Shown: positions 32,477 through 42,320, counted from the first letter of the stretch. The stretch: DNA of 46,372 nucleotides from Cyclobacterium qasimii M12-11B (GCF_000427295.1 NZ_ATNM01000153.1:1-46372), one strand, 5' to 3'. The notes: generated by a model from the sequence alone, not told the origin. Numbers and translations are program-made.

Positions 32477-33008
32477 TTTATGCTTTGAGTTCTAGGAAAT
32501 AACGCTCGCTTTGAATTTTACCAACGTTCATATTATTAATAAAAACATGAATTTATCAAAATTCAGTGAATAAATTCAATTTTATCCCCAATAGAAATTT
32601 AAAAACAATCTTTAATGGACATCTGTTTACTGGTTAGGTAAAATACAAGTTAGAAACATCTCCGTTTTTCAGCTTGAAGGGCAAATAGAAATTTACCCAA
32701 ATAAATGCTGTGGGTATTTTAGGATCGATTTCGTTTAAGAACTAGCAATCATTGATTAATTGTAAATATTTTCAACAGGATTATAGCGGCGTGAATAGGA
32801 AAAGGAATTGGATACCGAAGCTTGGTTTAAACCACTATACAATCAACACAAGGAGCTAACTGTTTCTTAGTATAGTGAACTTGTTAAAGTTCACAAAACA
32901 AGGTCTGAACCTAATGACACTTCCTCCTTTGGACTTAAGGAGGAAGATTAGTCAACCCATAAACCTAAACGCCAATGCTCAATACCTATCCAAGCACTTT
33001 ACTCGGCA
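32477..33008. other. 532-base gap with clustered inverted repeats
   Basis: This is the longest gap in the minus-strand block. It holds three inverted repeats: CACTATAC / GTATAGTG (32833-32840 with 32870-32877), GTGAACTT-GTTA-AAGTTCAC (32875-32894), and CTTCCTCCTT / AAGGAGGAAG (32920-32929 with 32937-32946). None has a T tract on either strand, so they are not classical terminators. A weak frame (32875-33132) overlaps the repeats and the next gene and is probably chance. Confidence 0.45.
32833..32946. repeat. Cluster of three perfect inverted repeats
   Basis: Arms of 8, 8 and 10 bp lie within 114 bases. The first two share a few bases and so could form alternative structures. They may be operators, RNA structures between the sialidase-like and GH28-like genes, or remains of a lost element. 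Confidence 0.5.
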
Positions 33009-34295
33009 TTATTGTTTTAAATTGGTATTCGGCTTGTTCCACAAAATCCTAGCAGTAAAAACGCTATTGTCTGCAGCTACATTTTCTTCTCCTCTCATAT
33101 ATTCGGCAACAGTAACCCAAGTCTCGTTTTGATTGACCTCCATTATTCCAAAATTACCTAATGCTACTCCCCTGTTGGGCACTACTACTTGCTCCGTATC
33201 ACGGATTACCTGAAGGCTATCAGTATCTACCTGTGCCATAAAAAGTGGCGCTCTATGACGAAAAACCTCATCGTTATCTGCTCCCTTTCGGGTATATACC
33301 AGATATAAGGCGTCATTATGACTCACCCAATGTTGTTGCGTGTTATAACTACCCAAAATAGAATTATCGTTGAAGGTCCATTCCTTAGGAGAACTAAAAT
33401 GCAGTCCATCTTTGCTTTTGGATACATAGGCACTCTTATCACTACGCATTGTTAGATAATATTCTCCCTTAAAAGAGGCAATGGAGGGTTCATATATTCC
33501 CCTCCCATGGTGAAGTATTAATTCATCTCCATGCGCTTTATAAATCAGGTTTTCACCATCAAAAGTACATCGAACAACAGTGGTACTAAACCCAAAATCA
33601 TCACTTTTCATCAAATTACTTATACTAAAAGCCTCCTCTGGGTTAGTCAAAGCTAAAGAAGCCTGTTCCTCGGTAACCTTAAAATAAAATATAGGTAAGA
33701 GAATATCTCCATCAGGCAATTCAAGCCATTGAGCACTACCAGCAGCAGGTGCCATTAAAAGCTTTCCTTCATGATCTTTTTCAGGTAGTTCCAAGAATTT
33801 AGGAGAACTCCATTGTTCTGTTACAGGATCAAAATTGGCATAAACTACTTCCTTTTTCCAACCGTCGTGTGTTCTTTCGCTAGAATAAAAGGGAGAAGTG
33901 CCTATGTTTACCACTTTATTAGTTTTGGAATGCCATTGAGGCCACATATCAACTACCGATCGGTATCCACTGTCTTGTTCAATTATCGACAAAGAAGGTA
34001 TGGGTTCAGGTTCAGACCAAGTTTGGCCCATATCCTCGCTTTGGACTTGATACAAATCATGGTAAACATCTGAGCCAGTTTTGAGGGTCTGCGACATTGT
34101 CGTAATCACCCTAAGCGGATCAGATGGTATGACTGCTGAACGTGCATGGGTCCATGTATATTCTTTTTCATTGCCCTTCGTAATTGTTTCTAGTTCTACT
34201 GAGAAAGTTTCACTTTCAGCAATACCTCCATCTTTACAGCCAATGACTAAACAGGTGGTAAGGAAAAATATAAATTTCATGACATTTTTTAACAT
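33009..34295 (-). CDS. BNR/Asp-box sialidase-like lipoprotein
   Basis: A 428-residue predicted lipoprotein: the signal peptide ends in CLVIGC, with a preferable start at M6 (34280, MKFIFFLTTC). The body fits a six-bladed beta-propeller of the exo-sialidase superfamily. A clear Asp-box reads SEDMGQTWSEP (S-x-D-x-G-x-T-W), with weaker ones SDDFGFSTT and SKDGLHFSSP. Other blades include YRSVVDMWPQWH and GRGIYEPSIASFKGEYYLTMRSD, where Glu and Arg could be functional. True sialidases also have an N-terminal FRIP and an Arg triad that I cannot confirm, so it may cleave another acidic sugar. It is part of the PUL-like block. Confidence 0.82.
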   Translation of the reverse strand: MLKNVMKFIFFLTTCLVIGCKDGGIAESETFSVELETITKGNEKEYTWTHARSAVIPSDPLRVITTMSQTLKTGSDVYHDLYQVQSEDMGQTWSEPEPIPSLSIIEQDSGYRSVVDMWPQWHSKTNKVVNIGTSPFYSSERTHDGWKKEVVYANFDPVTEQWSSPKFLELPEKDHEGKLLMAPAAGSAQWLELPDGDILLPIFYFKVTEEQASLALTNPEEAFSISNLMKSDDFGFSTTVVRCTFDGENLIYKAHGDELILHHGRGIYEPSIASFKGEYYLTMRSDKSAYVSKSKDGLHFSSPKEWTFNDNSILGSYNTQQHWVSHNDALYLVYTRKGADNDEVFRHRAPLFMAQVDTDSLQVIRDTEQVVVPNRGVALGNFGIMEVNQNETWVTVAEYMRGEENVAADNSVFTARILWNKPNTNLKQ

Positions 34296-34453
34296 GTGCT
34301 TATTGTATTAGTGTTTATCTGTGTTTAAATAGGTGAATAGTTTGCCCCTTCTTTCAGTTGGTAAAAAATACACAGTGACCCCTTTAGCTAAATTTGATTA
34401 AATTCAAAGTGAGGGCTTGAAGTTAAAATTAGTTCTTTGAGACCAAATGCAAT

Positions 34454-35131
34454 CTAATTTGCTGTCCTTAATTTTGTATCAATTCTTCTTTTTATCAGTG
34501 CAAGGGTAACGGCCATATGTGCCGCATAATAAGTTGGCAGAATCAAAAAATTCAATTCGCGGTAACCAACAAATTCATAAAAGGCAATTATGGTATCGGA
34601 AAACAATACCAAGGCAACACCTAAAAAATAGGCCCACTTCACAAATGGTTTCAATTTCATTCCGGCCGCTGCCCCTATTGAAAAACAAGAAATCAGTGAA
34701 TACAAAAGCGTAGCTATCATTAAAATAGTATCATCAATAGCGGGAAAAAGAAGAAAATAGAAAAATAATAAATACCCACTCAAAATAATGAAAGTAAATA
34801 TTTTATGAATTCGCCCATTCATCAAGGCAAACCCCATATACCCTATGTGAGCAATTAGATACAATCCAATCCCCACAGAAAACATACTAAAACTATCGCC
34901 TTTGTTCGATAAAAACCAATCGCCTGCAATCGAAAAAAAGAAGGCCCCAAAAACATACCAAATATCTGGAGTGGTCTTTAAAACTTTTCGATACAAAAAA
35001 GCAAGTATAATAATACAACTTCCGGGAACACCTGCCTTGAACACAAATCCATAACTATTATTCGCAAAATAAGCCAACACTAAAGGTACAATGAGTAGTA
35101 AATAGGGATACTTTGTTATCGTATTTTTCAT
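34454..35131 (-). CDS. Lysoplasmalogenase, YhhN family
   Basis: A 225-residue integral membrane protein (start chosen at ATG 35131, MKNTITKYPYLLL; the frame could extend to 35161) with about seven to eight membrane helices. The YhhN/TMEM86 signature is visible as FSIAGDWFLSNKG and LFSDTIIAF, each with the conserved Asp. TMEM86-type enzymes cleave the vinyl ether of lysoplasmalogens. It is the only member of the minus-strand block with no apparent glycan role; it may be a bystander gene with its own promoter. Family is well supported, substrate is by homology. Confidence 0.86.
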   Translation of the reverse strand: MKNTITKYPYLLLIVPLVLAYFANNSYGFVFKAGVPGSCIIILAFLYRKVLKTTPDIWYVFGAFFFSIAGDWFLSNKGDSFSMFSVGIGLYLIAHIGYMGFALMNGRIHKIFTFIILSGYLLFFYFLLFPAIDDTILMIATLLYSLISCFSIGAAAGMKLKPFVKWAYFLGVALVLFSDTIIAFYEFVGYRELNFLILPTYYAAHMAVTLALIKRRIDTKLRTAN

Positions 35132-35372
35132 TTCTGTTATTTCAAATTTTTTATCAATCAATTCAAAATTGACTACATTGGGTTATCTCTTTTGTTTCTT
35201 TTATTCGTTTGCCTATGAATAAATTTCACGTGGTATTTCTTATGCATCTGAGCATTGCAATAATAAGCTACATTGTTTCAACACTTTCAATACCACTCCA
35301 AACTTGAATAAAAATATAGAGCCAATTGTTATGCTATTCAGGCGATGGATCCTTTTGATATTTTAAGTTTAA

Positions 35373-36608
35373 TTAATTGGAGAAGTAGGGGCCATGGATT
35401 GAGGTGATTTTAAAACTCTCTTCCGAATCATCTAATATATAAATCAGGTAACTTTCCCCACCTGGATTAACTCGAACAACAATATGGCCTTGCTGACTTT
35501 TCAACTCATCAAGACCTGCTCCAATTACAACCCTGGTTGCATCCATTATATTTGTTGAAAAAATATCCCTTGGTCCCGGATATATTGCTGTTGAGGACAT
35601 TCTCCTTAACACCGACGGAGAAGGGTGACTTGGCGCCCATGCATGGATGATATGTACCCTCGGTCTTACAGCTTGTAAGAATGATTCACTCATGGCATCA
35701 TAATAGGCATGATGATTTGCCAAGCATACATCAACAGGTCCAGTGGCCAAACCAACCGGTGTTTCAATGTCTTTCCAATGGCCCAATTTCCTTGCCAAAA
35801 GATCTCCTCCACTATAATAATCAAACGCTCCGTACGATAGGCGAAAAGCAGTACTACAGAGATTTTCATCAGGGTAGTCACTTTCATCTATGCTTTCCAT
35901 GGGTGGGAAATGGTTTCTCTTATTGGTTCCTGTACCTGTCCAAACCTGTCCATTGGCTGCTATATTTCTTATTTCAAAATTTGGATATTTTTCAGGCTCA
36001 TTTATTAGGGCAAACTGGTCGCTGACGCCAACCTTAAACTGTTCTGCAGTCATACCTCTTTTATCCACCGAAGTATTCACAAACTGAATATAATTCTTCA
36101 TGTAGTCAACGGTGGCCGGTTTGGGGTAATCATAGGATGGCCAATCGCGATCAACCAATTTGTTAATTGAAACATGTTCTGCAACTTCAGAAATACCCGC
36201 TAATTTATAGGTACCATTTTTAGATGATTTTACTTCAGGGTACAATTCTCCGATATGGTCGTAATGAAAATGAGAGAGAAGTGCATAGTCTATATTTTCA
36301 CCAGGCAAACCTTGCATTACGTGCTTTATATACCTTGCAATCCATTCACCAGGGGTAAGACTATCGTTCGGTTTGGGATCGGTAACTCTTGGTTTTGGCC
36401 TTTGCGTAGCGCCAGCGTCAACCAGAAGTGTAGTGCCATCCGGAAGAATAAAAAAGGTGCTTTCCCCTTTCCCTGTATTGATATGGTGGATATCAAGATA
36501 GCCTTCCTCCCAAGCTGGAAAAACACTACTAATTTGGGGTTCTTGTGCCAATCCAGAAATGCTAATCAACATTAAAATTGATAAATAAATGGTTTCTTTT
36601 TTTATCAT
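35373..36608 (-). CDS. Secreted MBL-fold metallohydrolase
   Basis: A 411-residue protein from ATG 36608, whose N-terminus is a signal peptide (IYLSILMLISISGLAQ). The frame is open further upstream to 36734 but that stretch has no such signal. The metallo-beta-lactamase motif LLSHFHYDHIGELYP (HxHxDH) and the ILPDGTTLLVDAG strand are clear. Later ligand candidates are GGDLLARK and CLANHHAYYDAMSES, the order of the ComEC/Rec2-type hydrolase domain. Being exported and alone (no ComEC channel domain), it is not a competence protein. Its place between a pectate lyase and other PUL genes suggests a role on a periplasmic ester, phosphate or lactone, but this is unknown. Confidence 0.85.
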   Translation of the reverse strand: MIKKETIYLSILMLISISGLAQEPQISSVFPAWEEGYLDIHHINTGKGESTFFILPDGTTLLVDAGATQRPKPRVTDPKPNDSLTPGEWIARYIKHVMQGLPGENIDYALLSHFHYDHIGELYPEVKSSKNGTYKLAGISEVAEHVSINKLVDRDWPSYDYPKPATVDYMKNYIQFVNTSVDKRGMTAEQFKVGVSDQFALINEPEKYPNFEIRNIAANGQVWTGTGTNKRNHFPPMESIDESDYPDENLCSTAFRLSYGAFDYYSGGDLLARKLGHWKDIETPVGLATGPVDVCLANHHAYYDAMSESFLQAVRPRVHIIHAWAPSHPSPSVLRRMSSTAIYPGPRDIFSTNIMDATRVVIGAGLDELKSQQGHIVVRVNPGGESYLIYILDDSEESFKITSIHGPYFSN

Positions 36609-36793
36609 CGGTTTGTTGTTCGGTTTCTCTAAAATTAAAACGTGTGAATATGGACTTAAAATAAATATTCTAAAGCAAACCAAATGAGAAACTTCTCCTA
36701 TTCTGCCTATAGAACTCTTCCAACCACTTAACATTGATTCAGATCAATCCAAATTCCTTTCAATTTAGTCACACCTAATTTTCAGTTATTCAG

Positions 36794-38212
36794 TTATAAT
36801 GATTGCGCTATTAAATCAGATGAGGGCATAGCCATTTCATTGAGGTATTTTTCAAGATTGGTATAACCATCACCATTATAATCATCATTTCTATCTTCCG
36901 GATTATTTGGTTCTAATCCTCTCATCATTTCCCAGTAATCGGGCATTCCATCGTTGTCAGAATCCTTTAAAGCCACTCCCTGCTTCAAGTCAGGCCATCC
37001 ACCCACTTGATTCTGTGAGTCGATTAAGCGGTTTGAGCCATCTATTACTCCTTCTAGGATCCTTTGATCAACCTTATCTCTGCTTTTTGATGCCCCGGCA
37101 TATAAGAGAACCGATTCGTAGGCTTCCTGTGCTGTTTGAGTCGTTGGCATAAATTCTCCTTCTACCAACTCAGAAGAAAGTTCAAATTTTCCCCTTGTAG
37201 TGTTTTTGTATTTGCCCCAATTTGTATATTCAATGGCTGAATAATTGTCATTTGTCCACTCCTCATTCCATGGAAAAAGGTTTCCAAAAACATAACCATG
37301 TGCCCTTGTTGGAGCAAACTCAGACTTTACTTGCATTGGTTTCAACGATAAGTCGGTACTTTCTCCTGGTTTGTAGTAGTTATTTACCACGTTCACATTA
37401 CAATTGCCGAAATTTGTCGGTGCTTTCCAATTGTAAATCAGGTTATTCCTAAGATCCACAACACGGGTCGAATCTGTGGCAACTCCACCTCCTAGAGTTG
37501 GATGACGTTCCCGGCTACTATGAAAAAGATTGTGATGTACTGAAACATTATTATCTAAATCTCTGAAAGACGCAAGCATGGCATGATCTAAGTTATCCTC
37601 ATGCAGGCTGCGATTGAGGCTTTCACCATATATTGACCATTGCAGAGTGAAATTACCGCCTCTGAGATCGTGTATTCCATCAATACCCCAGCTAGCTGAA
37701 ATATGATCAAAGATCACATCTGTTATCCCATTGGTTCGAATTGCGTCGGGATCACTTAAAGCAGATTTATCTTTATTTTCATCTCCATATCTTATTCGAA
37801 TATATCTAATGACAATATCATGGGTATTATTTATTGCCAGCGTTCTGTCTTTTAGTGTAATACCATCAGCAGGTGCAGTTTGTCCGGCAATGGTAAGGTA
37901 TGGTTTATTTATTGTTAGGTCGGATTTGAGCTCGATAGTTCCGCTTGTATGGAATACGATTGTCCGAGGGCCATCTGCAGATTCAATGCCATAGCGCAAA
38001 GAACCAGGCCCGTTATCATTCAGGTTTGTCACCTGATAAACATCTCCTCCACGTCCTCCCTTGGCAAAAGCTCCGTAACCTTCAGCTCCGGGGAAAGCTC
38101 TTTGACTTTCATTGACTACTTTATTCATTTTATTTGCATCTTCAAGATGCTGTTGATCATTACATGCAATAAATCCCGAAGCGATAATGAGCAATAAAAA
38201 TATTCTTATCAT
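36794..38212 (-). CDS. Pectate lyase (PL1-like) lipoprotein
   Basis: A 472-residue predicted surface or periplasmic lipoprotein (lipobox ASGFIAC, Cys17). After FPGAEGYGAFAKGGRGG, the typical opening of secreted Bacteroidota pectate lyases, a right-handed beta-helix follows: ITDVIFDHISASWGIDG, NVSVHHNLFHSSRERHP, VVDLRNNLIYNW. Calcium-binding acids lie in SDPDAIR and DHISASWG, and the catalytic Arg is probably in SSRERHP. The C-terminal 50 residues hold a calcium-loop pair (DSDNDGMPDYWE and DYNGDGYTNLEKYLN), as in dockerin- or thrombospondin-type repeats. It would cleave polygalacturonate by beta-elimination. It is a strong clue that the neighbouring PUL targets pectin-like glycans. Confidence 0.9.
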   Translation of the reverse strand: MIRIFLLLIIASGFIACNDQQHLEDANKMNKVVNESQRAFPGAEGYGAFAKGGRGGDVYQVTNLNDNGPGSLRYGIESADGPRTIVFHTSGTIELKSDLTINKPYLTIAGQTAPADGITLKDRTLAINNTHDIVIRYIRIRYGDENKDKSALSDPDAIRTNGITDVIFDHISASWGIDGIHDLRGGNFTLQWSIYGESLNRSLHEDNLDHAMLASFRDLDNNVSVHHNLFHSSRERHPTLGGGVATDSTRVVDLRNNLIYNWKAPTNFGNCNVNVVNNYYKPGESTDLSLKPMQVKSEFAPTRAHGYVFGNLFPWNEEWTNDNYSAIEYTNWGKYKNTTRGKFELSSELVEGEFMPTTQTAQEAYESVLLYAGASKSRDKVDQRILEGVIDGSNRLIDSQNQVGGWPDLKQGVALKDSDNDGMPDYWEMMRGLEPNNPEDRNDDYNGDGYTNLEKYLNEMAMPSSDLIAQSL

Positions 38213-38320
38213 TTTAAAATTGTTCTAATTTATTTTTGAGAAATCGGTGTTTGCTTCCACTATTTGCAGGTTTTTTTGAAAACGAGAGTATATCATGGAT
38301 TTTAGTCTCTGTTAATATTA

Positions 38321-40585
38321 TTATTCTCTTTTACTCTCATAAAACTGCTCTAGCAATTCACCCATTTGTTGCCGGTATTCCATCAATATTTCTGGATCTT
38401 TAGTGTATTCTGTATCTGTTTCAAACACTTCCGAACCAAAGTCTAGTACCTTCCTGGCCTTTAATACCAATCCCTGCTGATTAGGGTTTGCTTCTGCTAT
38501 GTATTTTTCCAACATCATCATATAATCATAATCATCTAGTCCTTCACGAAGGATTTCTAGCCTTAATGATGGAACAGGGCCTGAAAGATATTTGGTTTTA
38601 TCATTGTTTGGATCACGATTAGGTGGATAGAAAAGCATACCATCGCCATTACCAAATTCAGGAGCGGAACCGTAAGGAGTACCATATCCAGATTTATAGG
38701 TCATCGGATCTTCCCAGATATTTTGTACCGTTCCTTTGGGCATGGCACCGGAACTAGCTCCATTCCAGTGGTTAGAATTCCATACCAAAATGCCTTTCAA
38801 GTTATATCTATAGGACATCCATAACCACATACGCATATTAATGGCATCAGAATCGATAAAAAGATTTACATGAGGTTCCTTTGGCCAACACATTAGATAG
38901 GACCAAAACTCGCGGCCATTTTCGCTCCATTCTTTTACTTTTTCAGGGTCAACCTTGTATAAAACCGGGCAACCGACCTCCGTAACATCCATGATTTCCG
39001 GCCCCGGATTATTCTCTGTAATAAATCGGGTTAATTTAGGTGCTGCCCTATGGATGGTTTGCATCCCTTCACGAACAAAATCATATTCTTCATGCTTGGG
39101 TTCGTCCACCCAATAGAAATACTCTTTCCCTAGCCATCCGTTAGCTTCGAGATGATCTTGAAATCCTTTAAAGTAGAGGTCAGCCAGCTTTTCATATTCG
39201 GATGTACCATTAATAAAACCATTGAACCAACCTGTTTTTTTACCTATGTATGGCCCTGATCTCAATCCTGGAAAACCCGTACGAAACCCTGTAAAACCCA
39301 TACCATCTAAATATTTACGTGCTTCTACATCAAATTCTGAAAAATCCAGTTTCAGGTCCAGGTCCTCCACTTTTTGCTCAAAATTCCCTTCGGGTAAAAG
39401 ATTCTCTCCTGATGCCAGGTCTATAAATTGAAAATCATCAAACCACACCGTGCCCTCTTCTGAACTGCTTCCCGGTACATATGGGTAAAGTTGAAGGCTA
39501 GCGTACTTTGCATTTGCGGGGAATGGTCGGTAATCTGGTAATTCTTCATAAGTAATAAATCCTTCGGTATCAATAAAAAGCGTATCCTGTCGCCAGGTTT
39601 CACTTCCTTCGTACACTCCCCACTTTAAAGACATAGATATGGGCTTTTTTTCCTCATCGTAACACTTAACGGTAACAGTATATTTTTGATTTTCAGAAAG
39701 TACTTTGGCCTGCCATTTCAATAAATAAGGGTGATCGGGAATAATTTCAATCAAATCGGTAAAACGTGCTTCTCGCTTTCCGCTTATTTGATAAGTATAT
39801 TTTCCTTCGTATACCGTATGAGGGTCGAAAGTACCTCCACTCCATGGAACACCTGTCACCTTGTAATTTACTGGGTAAGAACCATAAGGAGATATTTTAT
39901 AATGCTTAAAATCCCTGAAATATTTTTCCCTTACCTCCTCTAATTCCTCTTTTGTTTCGAGGTTATGATACCTTTCAAGCATATTGCTATACAAGCCAAA
40001 CCCTGAACGCATAAATGGCGTCTCCGGCAGTGCAAAATTCCAAACGTGAAGTTCCACGGGTATGGTTGTTTCCCATAAAGCTGATTTTAGCTTTACATTG
40101 GCCATATAACGTCCGGGAGCAGCATCTTTAGGAACATTCACCGAAAACCACAGTGGTTTATTGATCCCTGCTATTACATTGAAAGGTTTTTCGTGCAATG
40201 GCAATGGATCAGGGTACCATCCTGCACTGTGTTGCTTACCTGATGGTTTAGTGACATTAACGTAGTCTACTTCCCTAATAGTAACATTCAGGGATGGAAT
40301 TAAATCACCATTTTTATTACTAAAATCAGAAATGGATACTGAAACATTAGTGAGATCAACTTCAGGGGACAATACAATCTGAAACCCTTCGGATTCATTT
40401 CGTGCAGACTGAATAGCTACCTTTCTTTTTTTTGTAGGAACAGGATCGTCACGCATAATTTTATACGTGCTTTCAGCCCACCAAACTTTACAAGAAGTAT
40501 CCTTATTTACTAAAAATCCATAATCATTGGCATTTGCCGGTGAAAAATTTACAAACAGTAATAATAATAAAACAAGTTTCAACAT
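38321..40585 (-). CDS. DUF4091 / GH123-like secreted protein with an inserted sandwich domain
   Basis: A 754-residue protein with signal peptide (LLLLLLFVNFSPANA). Residues 20-190 form an N-terminal beta-sandwich (ARNESEGFQIVLSP; LWFSVNVPKDAAPGRYMANVKL). The TIM-barrel begins near 195-245 (RYHNLETKEELEEVREKYF, ISPYGSYPVNY) and resumes after about 410 (DFSEFDVEARKYLDGMGF). The stretch about 255-400 between them looks like a carbohydrate-binding sandwich (VTVKCYDEEKKPISM; GTVWFDDFQFIDL). The GH123 Asp-Glu pair fits D494-E495 in YWVDEPK. The LRLEILREGLDDYDYMMML motif near the end is typical of DUF4091. GH123 members are hexosaminidases; this one's activity is unknown. Confidence 0.86.
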   Translation of the reverse strand: MLKLVLLLLLFVNFSPANANDYGFLVNKDTSCKVWWAESTYKIMRDDPVPTKKRKVAIQSARNESEGFQIVLSPEVDLTNVSVSISDFSNKNGDLIPSLNVTIREVDYVNVTKPSGKQHSAGWYPDPLPLHEKPFNVIAGINKPLWFSVNVPKDAAPGRYMANVKLKSALWETTIPVELHVWNFALPETPFMRSGFGLYSNMLERYHNLETKEELEEVREKYFRDFKHYKISPYGSYPVNYKVTGVPWSGGTFDPHTVYEGKYTYQISGKREARFTDLIEIIPDHPYLLKWQAKVLSENQKYTVTVKCYDEEKKPISMSLKWGVYEGSETWRQDTLFIDTEGFITYEELPDYRPFPANAKYASLQLYPYVPGSSSEEGTVWFDDFQFIDLASGENLLPEGNFEQKVEDLDLKLDFSEFDVEARKYLDGMGFTGFRTGFPGLRSGPYIGKKTGWFNGFINGTSEYEKLADLYFKGFQDHLEANGWLGKEYFYWVDEPKHEEYDFVREGMQTIHRAAPKLTRFITENNPGPEIMDVTEVGCPVLYKVDPEKVKEWSENGREFWSYLMCWPKEPHVNLFIDSDAINMRMWLWMSYRYNLKGILVWNSNHWNGASSGAMPKGTVQNIWEDPMTYKSGYGTPYGSAPEFGNGDGMLFYPPNRDPNNDKTKYLSGPVPSLRLEILREGLDDYDYMMMLEKYIAEANPNQQGLVLKARKVLDFGSEVFETDTEYTKDPEILMEYRQQMGELLEQFYESKRE

Positions 40586-40663
40586 GCGCTTAAATTCTAA
40601 TTTTAAATAAAACAGGTTCTTAATAAAGAGTATTGATTTAGTATGCCTATAATGTGTACAAGG

Positions 40664-42168
40664 CTATTTATTCTCCAATCCCGTTAAATCAGACTGTACA
40701 CTCACCTTCCCGACTTCATCAATAATTTTCGCTGAAAAATTTTCGCCTATCTCCATATTCGAAGAAGTCTTTATTTCTATTTCTTTACCCTTAGCAGAAT
40801 TCTCTAAAAGAATCATCTCTCCTTGGTGATCGAACACACATCCGTGGATATTTATATGCGTTTTGCCAAATTCAGAGATGGTATTTGGTTTCAAATAATC
40901 AGGAAAGACCTCATTGCCATAAAACTTAAAAACCCTATTCTTTAGCCTTGAGTTGATGATGGAAATCATATTTACAGGAGTAGTAACCTGCACCAATGGA
41001 ATGTCTTTGTCATAGAGGACTTTTACATTATCGAAAACAATGTTTTCTTGAACGGGGATTTTTGCACCGGGGTAATAAGAACGATTATACCTTCCCATGT
41101 CAAATTGAATAGAAAAAGGAATCCTAGGTTTTTCTAATTGGATATTCCTGAAAACGACATTTCGAACTCCGGCATTATAGGAAATTATCTCCTGGGTCAT
41201 AACCCATGTTATACCATCAAGTACCTTGGTGCCACTTTTAAAATCCGGTCTGGTAGTTGATTCAAAAAGTGTGGCATCTGCAGGCATTTTTACACGATAT
41301 ATTCTCCCATCTGATACCACTGCATCCGACTGCTGTACTTTCATGCCTTTTTCCCAGTCGATCCAAGCACCTGCTAACATTCGACAGAAAAATCCAATCC
41401 GTTTTCTTGATCAAGGTCATAGCAGTTCTCGATGATTCCATCTTCAATCCACCCAATTTCAGGGTTTGAAGTAGAGTAATCCTGGGCATTCAATGCAATG
41501 GCATCGTCTAAGGTCTGAAATACTGCATCCCTGATGGTAAAACGTTTGCCTGGGCCAAAATGAATCCCGTCTTTTTGACCCTTGATAATTACATCTTCGA
41601 TGATCACATCTTCAAATCTGTTTATTTGAACACCGAATTGGCAACCCGTCAAATCATAACAGCGAAACCCCTTTAATTTCAAATCCTTTATATAAGAGAA
41701 TCCGATAATCCCTCTTAAACCCAAAACCAAATCAGAACAATTGTCTACTCCATTAACAATTATATGTAAGCCCTTCAGGGTGATATCCTCATTATAAGTT
41801 CGGGTAAGCGCACCTTTATTGATAAAAACCTGTGCGAAACGGCCTTCCTCATTAACTTTTTTTAGAAATACCCCTTTACCAAAAATAACTTCAGTATTAC
41901 TATCAAGGTAAAGGGTAGCTGCTATTTTGTAGGTTCCGGGTTTCGCAACTATAATTGTTCCTCCCTGGTCCAGGGCTTTTTGCATTGCAACAACATTTTC
42001 CATACCCGTTGCCGCCGGTGAGAACCCAAAGGAATTGGCATCTGTAAACCCATTTGCTACCTCGGACTGGTTTGAATCGATCTGTTTTACCTTCTTGGTT
42101 TTATAAGTAGCGGCAGATAGTCCAACTGCCACTATAATTAGAAATAATGTAATTTTCGTTTTCATCAA
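40664..42168 (-). pseudogene. Beta-helix (GH28-like) glycan-degrading protein, frameshifted
   Basis: A right-handed beta-helix protein split into two frames. The 5' part (42168 to 41374, 264 residues) has a signal peptide (TLFLIIVAVGLSAA), then helix coils, GQKDGIHFGPGKRFTIRDAVF (KDG about 199-201) and LDDAIALN, echoing the GH28 catalytic Asps, then stops. The 3' part (41380 to 40664) continues with MLAGAWIDWEKGMKV, GRIYRVKMP and DGITWVMTQE. One extra base in the A5 run at 41388-41392 joins them as LDFFCRMLAGAW and gives a 501-residue protein of normal form. It is flanked by DUF4091 and the metallophosphoesterase. As given it is interrupted; whether that is real or a sequencing error is open. 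Confidence 0.85.
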
Positions 42169-42320
42169 AAATGCTTTAGGTTATTTAATGGGAGTATTAG
42201 TGGTTATTTTTTTTAGTTATTACTTTCAATTTCACCATTCCTTCAATCCATTAATCTTCGTTAGTTTTGCTGAGATAATATTCTCATTTATTCTTTATTA
42301 AAAAGGCCTAGTTATTGCAC

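Noticed and set aside
32875-33132. 85-codon plus-strand frame at the gap with inverted repeats
   Set aside because: Its start lies in an inverted repeat, its 3' half is antisense to the sialidase-like gene, and no family is seen; not convincing as a transposase remnant.
36609-36734. N-terminal extension of the MBL-fold protein
   Set aside because: The extension has no signal-peptide logic, whereas ATG at 36608 starts a normal signal peptide.
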